Origin: JAYXXU01 sp049301135
Lineage (GTDB): Bacteria > Pseudomonadota > Gammaproteobacteria > Pseudomonadales > Moraxellaceae
Length of the DNA: 17,308 bases
NCBI GenBank assembly: GCA_049301135.1
Contig: JBAQKP010000290.1
Location: 1-17,308, forward strand
Reading direction: 5' to 3'
Both the position numbers and the translations under genes were made by a program. Positions 1-6,176 of the stretch are shown piece after piece; position 1 is the first letter of the stretch; each line of letters opens with the position of its first letter. The notes beneath the pieces were generated by a model, which made no database searches, had not been told where the DNA came from, and was given only the letters and a program-made list of their open reading frames with translations.

Positions 1-1
1 C

Positions 2-118
2 TTGCAGCAGCGACTGAATGCACCGTGTTTGGGCGTATTACCCTATGTGCCGCATCAGACGGTACAGGATCGGGCTGCATTATTGCGCTGGCCGCAAGAG
101 TTGGCAGTAGGGCAGTGA
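2..118 (+). CDS. bioD: C-terminal end of probable dethiobiotin synthetase
   Basis: This is the last 38 codons of a gene that begins before the window, ending in TGA at 116-118. The visible peptide begins LQQRLNAPCLGVLPYVPH and ends PQELAVGQ. The pattern RLNAP-LGVLPYVP is typical of the end of BioD, the ATP-dependent enzyme that closes the ureido ring of dethiobiotin in biotin synthesis, where a conserved leucine-rich strand and a G-x-L/I-P turn precede a short variable tail. The P-loop and substrate residues lie outside the window, so the call rests on this tail alone. Other P-loop amidoligases of the CobB/CobQ type share the fold and remain possible. The next gene begins 183 bases downstream and has no evident link to biotin. 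Confidence 0.5.
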   Translation: MQQRLNAPCLGVLPYVPHQTVQDRAALLRWPQELAVGQ

Positions 119-130
119 ACGCGATCAGTA

Positions 131-162
131 CGGCGCTGGCATGGCTGTGTCCATGTGCGCCG
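131..162. repeat. Strong intergenic hairpin after the bioD-like gene
   Basis: The arms CGGCGC (131-136) and GCGCCG (157-162) pair perfectly. Inside them CATGG (140-144) pairs with CCATG (151-155) around a six-base loop, leaving a small asymmetric internal loop (TGG against T). It begins 13 bases after the bioD-like stop. No T-run follows, so it is not a standard intrinsic terminator. It could stabilise the 3' end of the upstream mRNA or act in rho-dependent termination. Confidence 0.45.
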
Positions 163-191
163 CAAATCCGATATCAGGCTGGTTTTCGCGG

Positions 192-229
192 TTGTCAATC
201 CCGCATCTTTTGACAGTATATTTTGTCAA
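192..229 (+). promoter_or_regulatory. Candidate promoter/operator of the C13 peptidase-frmA-fghA unit
   Basis: TTGACA (210-215) and TGTCAA (224-229) form a perfect inverted repeat around an 8-base AT-rich spacer. A further TTGTCAA lies at 192-198 and repeats at 223-229. TTGTCA at 192-197 and TATATT at 217-222 resemble -35 and -10 boxes, but their spacing is 19 bases, longer than the usual 16-18. The symmetric half-sites straddling the putative -10 would suit a dimeric repressor. Which element is used, and by what regulator, cannot be told; no regulator gene adjoins it. Confidence 0.3.
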
Positions 230-301
230 CGTGGCAAAGCACGCATCGATCTGGCACTATTTTTTGTTAGCATGTTCGACATGATGTGAACAGGTCACCC
301 C

Positions 302-1735
302 ATGATCAACCTTAAGCCGTCACGCAATTTTTTGGAAGACCTGCGTGATAACGAAATCGCCGCACTTTGGATGCTGGTTGGCTCGCGCCGCACGTTTCGC
401 TATGTGACTCCGACCGCATTACAGTTTGTGTTGTTGGCGATTTTTGCTGCCTTAGCGAATACCTTGTTCAGTTGGTTGACCGCGGGCGGACAGGGGGCAT
501 TTAATTTACAGGGCTTGATCAGTTATTTGCTGTGGCCATTTATCGCATTGATTACGGGTATTTTTTTAGCGCAGCGGCAGGGACTGGGTCGCTTGATCTT
601 GGTGCCTGCGGTGCTATGGTTGGCCGGTGATGTCAATATCGTGCTGATCCAGACCGTCTTACAGTTTTTGGGGCAGACGGGTCGCTTGCCGGAGTGGAGC
701 TACGGCATGATGGGCTCGCTGTTTGCGCTGCTGTTTATTTGGCAGACGTTGGCGGTGATGTGGATTTTTGCGCGTGAATTACAGTGGCCGTGGTGGGAGC
801 GCGGGCTGATTTTTGCCGGTACGGTGATGATTTTGGCGGTATGGCAAAGCGCGATGGACACGCAGCCGATTTGGAAGGTGACTGAGCAAAGCCCCCGTCT
901 GTCCGAGACGGCATTGTATAGCCAGTCCAGATTACTCGACGAAAAGCTCAGTCAGATGCAGCAAGGTGTGATTGGCCAAACCAACTGGTACTTTATGGCG
1001 GTTGGTGGGGCGGGTTATCAGGATGTGTTTCGCTACGAGGTGGAGCAGACGCAGCGCCAGTTTGATACCCGCTTTGGCACGCTGGGTCGATCAATCGGAT
1101 TGTTTAACCATCCAAACACGCAAGACAGCGCGCCGATGGCGACCAAGACCAGTATTGAGCGCAGTCTGGCGCGCATCGGCCAACAGATGAATCCCGATGA
1201 GGATGTATTATTTTTATTCATGACCTCGCATGGTTTGCCTAATGTGTTTGAGTTATCAAATGAGCCGATTCAGATGGATTCGATTGATCCCCAGTGGCTA
1301 CGTCAGTCGCTGGATCGGGCGGGCATTCGCTGGCGCGTATTGGTGGTGTCGGCCTGTTATTCGGGCAGTTTTATTGAGGCATTACAGTCACCCGATACCG
1401 TGGTGATTACTGCTTCAGCCGCTGATAAAACCTCGTTTGGCTGTAGTAATCAGCCCGAATTTACTTATTTTGGTCGGGCATTTTTTGCCGAAGCGATGCG
1501 CAATGAAAGCTCGATTGCAGCGGCATTTGCGGCGGCAACTGCTCGGATCAAACAGCTTGAACGTGAAGGCGGCTATGAGTCATCTGAGCCACAAATGGTC
1601 ATCGGTCGGCAGATAGGTTTGTTGTTGCCGAATTTTGAAACACAGCTTTTCCCCCCGCCCGTGGCTGCGATCCCCGTCACTCAGACCCGTGTGATCGACA
1701 GTCCGCAAACTTTACTGCAAGGAGTTCAACCATGA
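302..1735 (+). CDS. Membrane-anchored C13 (legumain-like) family peptidase
   Basis: This 477-residue protein has an N-terminal membrane region of about five hydrophobic segments (roughly residues 38-60, 70-92, 96-120, 135-158 and 166-183). A soluble domain of the caspase/legumain fold follows from about residue 215. The putative catalytic dyad is visible: His310 in MTSHG and Cys352 in VVSACYSGSF, each after a hydrophobic strand (VLFLF, RVLVVS), with the 42-residue spacing usual for clan CD. In this family the pair cleaves peptide bonds, in legumain after Asn; the substrate here is unknown. A modest AGG at 292-294 precedes the chosen ATG by seven bases. Its TGA overlaps the frmA start as ATGA, and the frmA Shine-Dalgarno lies inside its last codons, so the two are very probably one transcript and translationally coupled. 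The family call is firm from motifs; the role is not known. Confidence 0.85.
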   Translation: MINLKPSRNFLEDLRDNEIAALWMLVGSRRTFRYVTPTALQFVLLAIFAALANTLFSWLTAGGQGAFNLQGLISYLLWPFIALITGIFLAQRQGLGRLILVPAVLWLAGDVNIVLIQTVLQFLGQTGRLPEWSYGMMGSLFALLFIWQTLAVMWIFARELQWPWWERGLIFAGTVMILAVWQSAMDTQPIWKVTEQSPRLSETALYSQSRLLDEKLSQMQQGVIGQTNWYFMAVGGAGYQDVFRYEVEQTQRQFDTRFGTLGRSIGLFNHPNTQDSAPMATKTSIERSLARIGQQMNPDEDVLFLFMTSHGLPNVFELSNEPIQMDSIDPQWLRQSLDRAGIRWRVLVVSACYSGSFIEALQSPDTVVITASAADKTSFGCSNQPEFTYFGRAFFAEAMRNESSIAAAFAAATARIKQLEREGGYESSEPQMVIGRQIGLLLPNFETQLFPPPVAAIPVTQTRVIDSPQTLLQGVQP

Positions 1736-2850
1736 GTACAATTTTAAAAACCCGTGCGGCAATTGCGTGGCAAGCGGGCAAACCGTTGACCATCCACGAA
1801 GTCGATTTGGCTGCGCCGCGTGCCGGTGAAGTGCTGGTCGAGATTAAAGCGACTGGCATTTGTCATACCGATTATTACACCTTATCGGGGGCTGATCCTG
1901 AGGGACGTTTTCCGGCGATTTTAGGCCATGAAGGGGCGGGTGTGGTGCTTGAGGTCGGTGAGGGTGTCAAAAGTCTAAAAGCCGGTGATCATGTGATTCC
2001 GCTCTACACACCGGAGTGTCGTCAGTGTAAGTTTTGTCTATCGCAAAAAACCAACCTGTGCCAAGCGATTCGCACGACACAAGGTCAGGGCTTGATGCCG
2101 GATGGTACGTCGCGCTTCAGCTTAGATGGTCAGCCGATTTTGCACTACATGGGCACATCGACCTTTGCCAATCATATCGTTGTGCCAGAGATTGCACTGG
2201 CCAAAATCCGTGAAGACGCACCATTTGATAAAGTCTGTTATATCGGCTGCGGCGTGACCACTGGCGTGGGTGCGGTGTTGTTTACGGCCAAAGTCGAAGC
2301 CGGTGCAAACGTGGTGGTGTTTGGACTCGGTGGTATCGGTCTGAATGTGATTCAGGGCGCGAAGATGGTCGGCGCGGGCAAAATCATCGGTGTGGACATC
2401 GATCCAGAGCGGCAGGCGATGGCGCGTAAATTCGGTATGACGCACTTTATCAATCCGAAAGAAGTCGAAAATGTGGTCGATGCGATCATCCAATTGACCG
2501 ATGGCGGTGCGGATTATTCGTTTGAGTGTATTGGCAATACCCAAGTGATGCGGCAGGCGCTGGAGTGTTGTCACAAAGGCTGGGGGCGTTCGATCATCAT
2601 CGGGGTTGCCGAGGCCGGTGCAGAAATTTCAACGCGGCCATTTCAGTTGGTGACAGGTCGGCATTGGGAAGGCTCGGCGTTTGGTGGCGCGCGTGGTCGC
2701 ACCGATGTACCCAAAATCGTCGATTGGTATATGGAAGGCAAGCTGAATATTGATGATTTGATCACCCATCACCTGACACTGGACGAGATCAATAAAGGTT
2801 TTGATCTGATGAAAGCCGGTGAGTCGATTCGGTCGGTGGTGGTGTACTGA
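1732..2850 (+). CDS. frmA: S-(hydroxymethyl)glutathione dehydrogenase (class III alcohol dehydrogenase)
   Basis: This cytosolic enzyme oxidises S-hydroxymethylglutathione, formed from formaldehyde and glutathione, to S-formylglutathione using NAD. It is full length for the family at 372 residues. Catalytic zinc ligands are Cys44 (ICHTDYYTLSG) and His66 (GHEGAGVV), with a third Cys near residue 174 in YIGCGVTTG. The structural zinc site is Cys96, Cys99, Cys102 and Cys110 in ECRQCKFCLSQKTNLC. The NAD fold shows GLGGIGLNV near residue 200, and the C-terminus ends in SVVVY. A strong Shine-Dalgarno, AAGGAG at 1719-1724, lies seven bases before ATG 1732 and within the upstream peptidase gene, whose stop it overlaps. 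fghA follows two bases later, completing the two-step detoxification. It may also act as an S-nitrosoglutathione reductase, a known second activity of the class. No frmR-type regulator is adjacent. Confidence 0.97.
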   Translation: MSTILKTRAAIAWQAGKPLTIHEVDLAAPRAGEVLVEIKATGICHTDYYTLSGADPEGRFPAILGHEGAGVVLEVGEGVKSLKAGDHVIPLYTPECRQCKFCLSQKTNLCQAIRTTQGQGLMPDGTSRFSLDGQPILHYMGTSTFANHIVVPEIALAKIREDAPFDKVCYIGCGVTTGVGAVLFTAKVEAGANVVVFGLGGIGLNVIQGAKMVGAGKIIGVDIDPERQAMARKFGMTHFINPKEVENVVDAIIQLTDGGADYSFECIGNTQVMRQALECCHKGWGRSIIIGVAEAGAEISTRPFQLVTGRHWEGSAFGGARGRTDVPKIVDWYMEGKLNIDDLITHHLTLDEINKGFDLMKAGESIRSVVVY

Positions 2851-2852
2851 CC

Positions 2853-3707
2853 ATGCAAAACATCAGTATGAGTCAGATCAGTAGCAACCGTTGTTTTGGC
2901 GGTGAACAGCGCTTTTATCAGCACACCGCAAGCTCAACGCAGTGCGATATGAAGTTTGGCGTGTATCTGCCGCCGCAAGCCTTGGCAGGCCAAGCGTGTC
3001 CAGCTTTGATCTATCTGGCGGGGCTGACCTGCACCGAAGAAACCTTTCCGATTAAAGCCCATGCGCAACAGCTTGCCGCTGAGTTGGGCGTGATTTTGGT
3101 TTCGCCCGACACCAGTCCGCGTGGCGACGACGTGGCCAAGGGCGATCACTGGGATATTGGACTGGGTGCGGGTTTTTATCTGAATGCGACCGAAGCGCCT
3201 TGGGCGCAGCATTATCAGATGGAAACCTATATCACCGAAGAGTTGTACGGCTTGATTCAGCAGCAGTTTGCGCCGACACGGATCAGTCTGATGGGGCATT
3301 CGATGGGTGGGCATGGGGCGTTGACGTTGGCGTTCCGGCATCCGGACAAGTTTGCGTCGGTGTCGGCGATTGCGCCGATTGCTGCGCCGGTCGATGTGCC
3401 GTGGGGGCAGAAGGTGTTTGCGGCGTATTTGGGTGCGGATCAGCAGGCCGATTCACAAGGATGGTCTGCGCAAGATGCAACGCGTTTGATTCGGGCAAAT
3501 GGTGCGAAGTTTGTGCAGATTCTGGTCGATCAAGGTATGAGCGATCAGTTTTTAAATCAGTTGCTACCGGATCAGTTGGAGGCGGCGTGCGCAGCGGTGG
3601 GGCAGTCGCTGACCTTGCGGCGGCATGATGGCTATGATCATGGCTATTATTTTATCCAAAGCGTGATCGGTGAGCATTTACGGTTTCATGCTGGATTGTC
3701 GGTGTAA
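2853..3707 (+). CDS. fghA: S-formylglutathione hydrolase
   Basis: This cytosolic alpha/beta hydrolase of the esterase D type releases formate and glutathione from the product of FrmA. At 284 residues it is close to the usual 278-285. The nucleophile is Ser150 in GHSMGGHGA. The acid is in QGMSDQF and the histidine in DGYDHGYYF, giving the complete triad. The family cysteine near the active site is in GLTCTEETF. The start at 2853 lies two bases after the frmA stop, with GGTGGTG just upstream. An in-frame ATG at 2868 would give a more typical N-terminus (MSQISSNRCFGG) but has no ribosome-binding sequence. The gene is followed by a good intrinsic terminator, so it closes the peptidase-frmA-fghA unit. 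The name frmB is used for the same function in enterics. Confidence 0.96.
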   Translation: MQNISMSQISSNRCFGGEQRFYQHTASSTQCDMKFGVYLPPQALAGQACPALIYLAGLTCTEETFPIKAHAQQLAAELGVILVSPDTSPRGDDVAKGDHWDIGLGAGFYLNATEAPWAQHYQMETYITEELYGLIQQQFAPTRISLMGHSMGGHGALTLAFRHPDKFASVSAIAPIAAPVDVPWGQKVFAAYLGADQQADSQGWSAQDATRLIRANGAKFVQILVDQGMSDQFLNQLLPDQLEAACAAVGQSLTLRRHDGYDHGYYFIQSVIGEHLRFHAGLSV

Positions 3708-3724
3708 GTTTTAGATCATCTGGG

Positions 3725-3751
3725 TTCGCCATACGTCGTGTGGCGAATTTT
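3725..3751 (+). terminator. Intrinsic terminator of the frmA-fghA unit
   Basis: A ten-pair stem (3725-3734 with 3738-3747, including one G-U pair) closes a three-base loop and is followed by TTTT. The outer arms TTCGCCA and TGGCGAA are perfect complements. It begins 18 bases after the fghA stop. Confidence 0.75.
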
Positions 3752-4147
3752 ATGAGCTTCAATACTAAATTAAACTGGTTCTACATGATGACATACAAGT
3801 TCTTAGCTACTTTCGTCTTGTTACTTGCCCTGCCAGTTGTGCCACTTTTATTTGGAAACATCCATCCGGCTCGTATGGATTTCAGGTTTTTGATTCCAAA
3901 TTATCTCTATATGGCTGCCCCACATCTACTTGTCGCTACATTGGCATTTTGGCCATAGTATCGCCGTTCAGTGTTACTGCTGGCTTTGTTGCTTCTGAAT
4001 GTTTTGCTGCTGATATTTAAACTGTGGATTAAGTTCTTTGTGGTGTCACGAGAGGCTGGATTGGCGTGGGTGTTGTACATTCCGTTATGGGTCGTGGCTT
4101 TAGTGGTGATCGGAATAGTGCTTCGAACGAACGTTTTAATAGACTAA
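3752..4147 (+). pseudogene. Small four-helix membrane protein interrupted by an in-frame TAG
   Basis: I do not recognise this family. The reading frame from ATG 3752 (ATG 3785 and 3788 are alternatives) runs to TAG at 3956-3958. It then continues in the same frame for 62 more sense codons to TAA at 4145-4147. The part before the stop has two hydrophobic segments (around FLATFVLLLALPVVPLLFG and LYMAAPHLLVATLAFW). The part after it has two more (around SVLLLALLLLNVLLLIF and VLYIPLWVVALVVIGIVL). The uninterrupted coding character on both sides suggests a protein of about 131 residues broken by one base change, or a sequencing error. The first ATG directly abuts the fghA terminator and no clear Shine-Dalgarno precedes any candidate start, so expression is doubtful. 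A GTG at 3740 lies inside the terminator stem and is unlikely. If both halves are made separately, the first would be a 68-residue or shorter two-helix peptide. Confidence 0.5.
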
Positions 4148-4207
4148 ACGGCATAAATATTGCTTACCTAATCCCACTAAGTCTATTGTTTTCGCGCCCA
4201 TTTCGGC

Positions 4208-4242
4208 GATGATCGGGTTAGTATCGACCATCAGATTTTTTT
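4208..4242 (+). terminator. Terminator-like hairpin immediately before ureE
   Basis: GATGATCG (4208-4215) pairs with CGACCATC (4225-4232) in seven of eight positions around a nine-base loop. The sequence AGATTTTTTT follows, ending two bases before the ATG at 4245. The form is that of an intrinsic terminator. It may end transcription from the upstream membrane gene, attenuate ureE expression, or be a relic of a former neighbour. The stem is short and has one mismatch, so strength is uncertain. The rest of 4148-4207 shows no gene, only an AT-rich stretch (CATAAATATTG near 4151-4161) that could hold a weak promoter. Confidence 0.45.
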
Positions 4243-4244
4243 GA

Positions 4245-4727
4245 ATGACAGAGCATATGCAGATCTATACCCAACGCCTAACCCATCCGCCAGCAGGTGA
4301 AGTACCTAGTATCGCGCTGAGTTTTGATACCCGCCAAAAAAGCCGTTTTCGTGCCACGCTTGCCACTGGCGAAGACATCGGCGTAGACCTGCCGCGCACC
4401 GGCGTACTGCGTAGCGGTCACTATATTGCTACCGCTGACGGACAAGTGTTACAGGTTTTGGCCGCGCCACAAACCCTGATGCAAGCGACTGCTGCACACG
4501 CATTTGACCTGCTCAAAGCCGCCTATCATCTCGGCAACCGCCATGTGCCGCTGATGCTGACGCCAGACGCGCTGTATTTTGAACCGGATCATGTGCTGGC
4601 CGACATGCTGCGTGGACTTGGTCTACAGGTTGCAGACGTATTGCATCCGTTTGAGCCAGAAAGCGGCGCATATGCACAACACCAACACGAAACCCGACTA
4701 CGGCCACTGCATGCCCATGGACACTAA
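4245..4727 (+). CDS. ureE: Urease accessory protein UreE (nickel metallochaperone)
   Basis: UreE binds nickel in the cytosol and passes it to the UreG-UreF-UreD complex that activates urease. The 160-residue frame begins close to the usual UreE start (MQIYTQRL at internal ATG 4257) and carries the LSFDTRQKSRFRATLATGED-type N-terminal domain. The metal-binding core follows: DLLKAAYHLGNRHVPL with the conserved metal-site histidine, then ALYFEPDHVLADMLRGLGL. The C-terminal tail has a moderate number of histidines (HQHETRLRPLHAHGH), fewer than the long His-rich tails of some homologues. ATG 4245 has no Shine-Dalgarno because a T-run precedes it; ATG 4257 is an equally good or better start by homology. 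The end overlaps the start of ureF. No ureD, ureA, ureB or ureC is upstream, which is unusual. Confidence 0.93.
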   Translation: MTEHMQIYTQRLTHPPAGEVPSIALSFDTRQKSRFRATLATGEDIGVDLPRTGVLRSGHYIATADGQVLQVLAAPQTLMQATAAHAFDLLKAAYHLGNRHVPLMLTPDALYFEPDHVLADMLRGLGLQVADVLHPFEPESGAYAQHQHETRLRPLHAHGH

Positions 4728-5481
4728 GACCGCACACGACAGCACACCCGACAACGCAGGGGAGCAACCATCTAACCCCATCGCGGCGGCGAGTTTGCTA
4801 CGCCTGTTGATGCTGTCCTCGACCGCGCTGCCCATCGGCGCGTATTGCTACTCGCAAGGGGTCGAAACTGCGATTGAACGTGGCATCATTCGGCATGAAG
4901 CCAGTGCGTTGGCGTACTTTGAGGATGTGCTGGAGTTGGTGTTGGCGCGTTACGAATTGCCGATGCTGGCAAAAATGATTGCCGCTTGTTTTGATCGTGT
5001 GTCGAGTGAAACAACCGACCAAGCTGAGTTTTTGGTGCTGGCCGAGCGTTATCGCGCTAGTCGTGAAAGCCGTGAGCTGTTGGCCGAAACCCAGCAACTG
5101 GGTTTTTCATTGAATGCATGGATTCGCGATGTGTTAAAACAACCCCTAACCGTCGATGCAAAACTGGGTTTTTTGCCGGTCTACGCACAACTGGCGGCGC
5201 GTTTGCAGTTGCCGGTCGCCGATTGTTTGACCGCATATGCATTTGCGCTGCTGGAAAATCAGGTGCTTGCGGTGGTCAAAACCGTGCCACTCGGCCAAAT
5301 GAGCGGGCAACGTGTGTTATGGGCGCTGCATGCGCAGATCCCCGCCGCAGTGCAAAACGCCTTGCAGATCAGTCAGGACAGCGCATCACCAACGGCACGG
5401 CAGCCAAGCAATAGCTTACCGAGTTTGGCGATGTTATCGATGCAACATGAATCGCAGTATTCGCGCTTGTTTCGGTCGTGA
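4717..5481 (+). CDS. ureF: Urease accessory protein UreF
   Basis: UreF joins UreD and UreG on the urease apoprotein and controls GTP-dependent nickel insertion. The conserved N-terminal motif is visible as SLLRLLMLSSTALPIGAYCY followed by SQGVETAIERGII. Later helices include LAERYRASRESRELLAETQQ and the C-terminal NQVLAVVKTVPLGQMSGQRVL. With ATG 4717 the protein has 254 residues, in the normal range, with about 25 polar residues ahead of the conserved start. ATG 4711 is an alternative. The frame is open further upstream to 4579, but that part lies inside ureE and reads unlike UreF. The start overlaps the last 11 bases of ureE, which suggests coupled translation. No good Shine-Dalgarno precedes either ATG. 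The last 30 or so residues (SPTARQPSNSLPSLAM) look low in conservation and may be a flexible tail. Confidence 0.92.
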   Translation: MDTKTAHDSTPDNAGEQPSNPIAAASLLRLLMLSSTALPIGAYCYSQGVETAIERGIIRHEASALAYFEDVLELVLARYELPMLAKMIAACFDRVSSETTDQAEFLVLAERYRASRESRELLAETQQLGFSLNAWIRDVLKQPLTVDAKLGFLPVYAQLAARLQLPVADCLTAYAFALLENQVLAVVKTVPLGQMSGQRVLWALHAQIPAAVQNALQISQDSASPTARQPSNSLPSLAMLSMQHESQYSRLFRS

Positions 5482-5495
5482 CATGATTTTTGATG

Positions 5496-5528
5496 GATTT
5501 TTTGGATTTAAGTTTTTGATTTTTTGGA
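5496..5528. repeat. 11-base direct repeat in a T-rich ureF-ureG spacer
   Basis: GATTTTTTGGA occurs at 5496-5506 and again at 5518-5528, a period of 22 bases, inside a very T-rich 62-base gap. A similar GATTTTTGATGGA lies just before. No stem precedes the T-runs, so this is not a terminator. It may come from local duplication, or the U-rich leader may affect ureG translation. Confidence 0.4.
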
Positions 5529-5543
5529 AAAAAAGGAAGCATG

Positions 5544-6155
5544 ATGAGTGAGCGTTCTCCGTTACGGGTCGGCATTGGTGGCCCTGTCGGTTCAGGTAAA
5601 ACCGCATTGACCCTGAATCTGTGTCAGGCGTTGCGTGACCGCTATAACATGGCGGTGGTGACCAATGATATTTATACCAAAGAAGATGCGAATTTTTTGA
5701 CCCGCAATCAAGCGATGTCACCGGATCGGATCGTGGGCGTGGAAACCGGTGGCTGTCCGCATACCGCGATTCGTGAGGATGCCTCGATCAATCTGGCGGC
5801 GATTGCTGATCTGAATGAAAAATTTGCCGGTCTTGAGCTGATTTTGGTCGAAAGTGGCGGGGATAACTTGGCGGCGACCTTTAGCCCTGAGTTATCCGAT
5901 TTGACTTTGTATGTGATCGACGTGGCAGCTGGCGAAAAAATCCCGCGCAAAGGCGGCCCCGGCATTACCAAATCCGATCTGCTGATTATCAATAAAACTG
6001 ACCTTGCACCGATGGTGGGCGCGTCATTAGAAGTGATGGCGCAAGATGCCAAACGTATGCGTGGCGAACGGCCATTTTTGTTTAGTAACATGAAAACCGG
6101 CGATGGTCTAAGCGAGATTATTGGATTTATTGAACGGCAGGGTTTGTTGACTTAA
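5544..6155 (+). CDS. ureG: Urease accessory GTPase UreG
   Basis: UreG is the SIMIBI-class GTPase that powers nickel insertion into urease. It is full length at 203 residues. The P-loop is GIGGPVGSGKTALT near residues 10-23. The metal-binding Cys-Pro-His motif is in GVETGGCPHTAIREDASINL. Further family landmarks are VESGGDNLAATFSPEL, YVIDVAAGEKIPRKGGPGIT and the base-recognition LLIINKTDLAP. AGGAAG at 5534-5539 precedes two adjacent ATGs. The second (5544) gives better spacing and the common MSERSPLRVG start; the first (5541) would add one Met. It follows ureF by 62 bases and precedes hupE by about 20, consistent with one operon. Orphan UreG can also serve other nickel enzymes, but with UreE and UreF alongside urease is the natural target. 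Confidence 0.97.
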   Translation: MSERSPLRVGIGGPVGSGKTALTLNLCQALRDRYNMAVVTNDIYTKEDANFLTRNQAMSPDRIVGVETGGCPHTAIREDASINLAAIADLNEKFAGLELILVESGGDNLAATFSPELSDLTLYVIDVAAGEKIPRKGGPGITKSDLLIINKTDLAPMVGASLEVMAQDAKRMRGERPFLFSNMKTGDGLSEIIGFIERQGLLT

Positions 6156-6176
6156 GGCTACATCGAGGATTTTAAT

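Noticed and set aside
25..213. Open frame of 62 codons at the left end
   Set aside because: It overlaps the bioD-like tail in another frame, has a composition unlike a protein of known type, and crosses the hairpin at 131-162; no ribosome-binding site.
2122..2574. 150-codon minus-strand frame opposite frmA
   Set aside because: It is the complement of conserved dehydrogenase codons and has no start signals; a shadow of frmA.
3200..3628. 142-codon open frame within fghA, + strand
   Set aside because: It lies wholly inside the well-supported hydrolase gene in another frame; its Gly/Cys/Val/Ala-rich product reflects GC-biased codons, not a protein.
3740..3751. GTG 3740 as start of the small membrane gene
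   Set aside because: It lies within the right half of the fghA terminator stem, so the later ATGs are preferred.
4579..4716. Extended N-terminus for ureF from ATG 4579
   Set aside because: This would lie 46 codons inside ureE and does not resemble any UreF N-terminus; 4711 or 4717 is more natural.
4758..4772. Strong Shine-Dalgarno-like AGGGGAG within the ureF 5' region
   Set aside because: No ATG, GTG or TTG stands at a proper distance in the ureF frame; the ATC that does is out of frame and followed by TAA. Judged coincidence.
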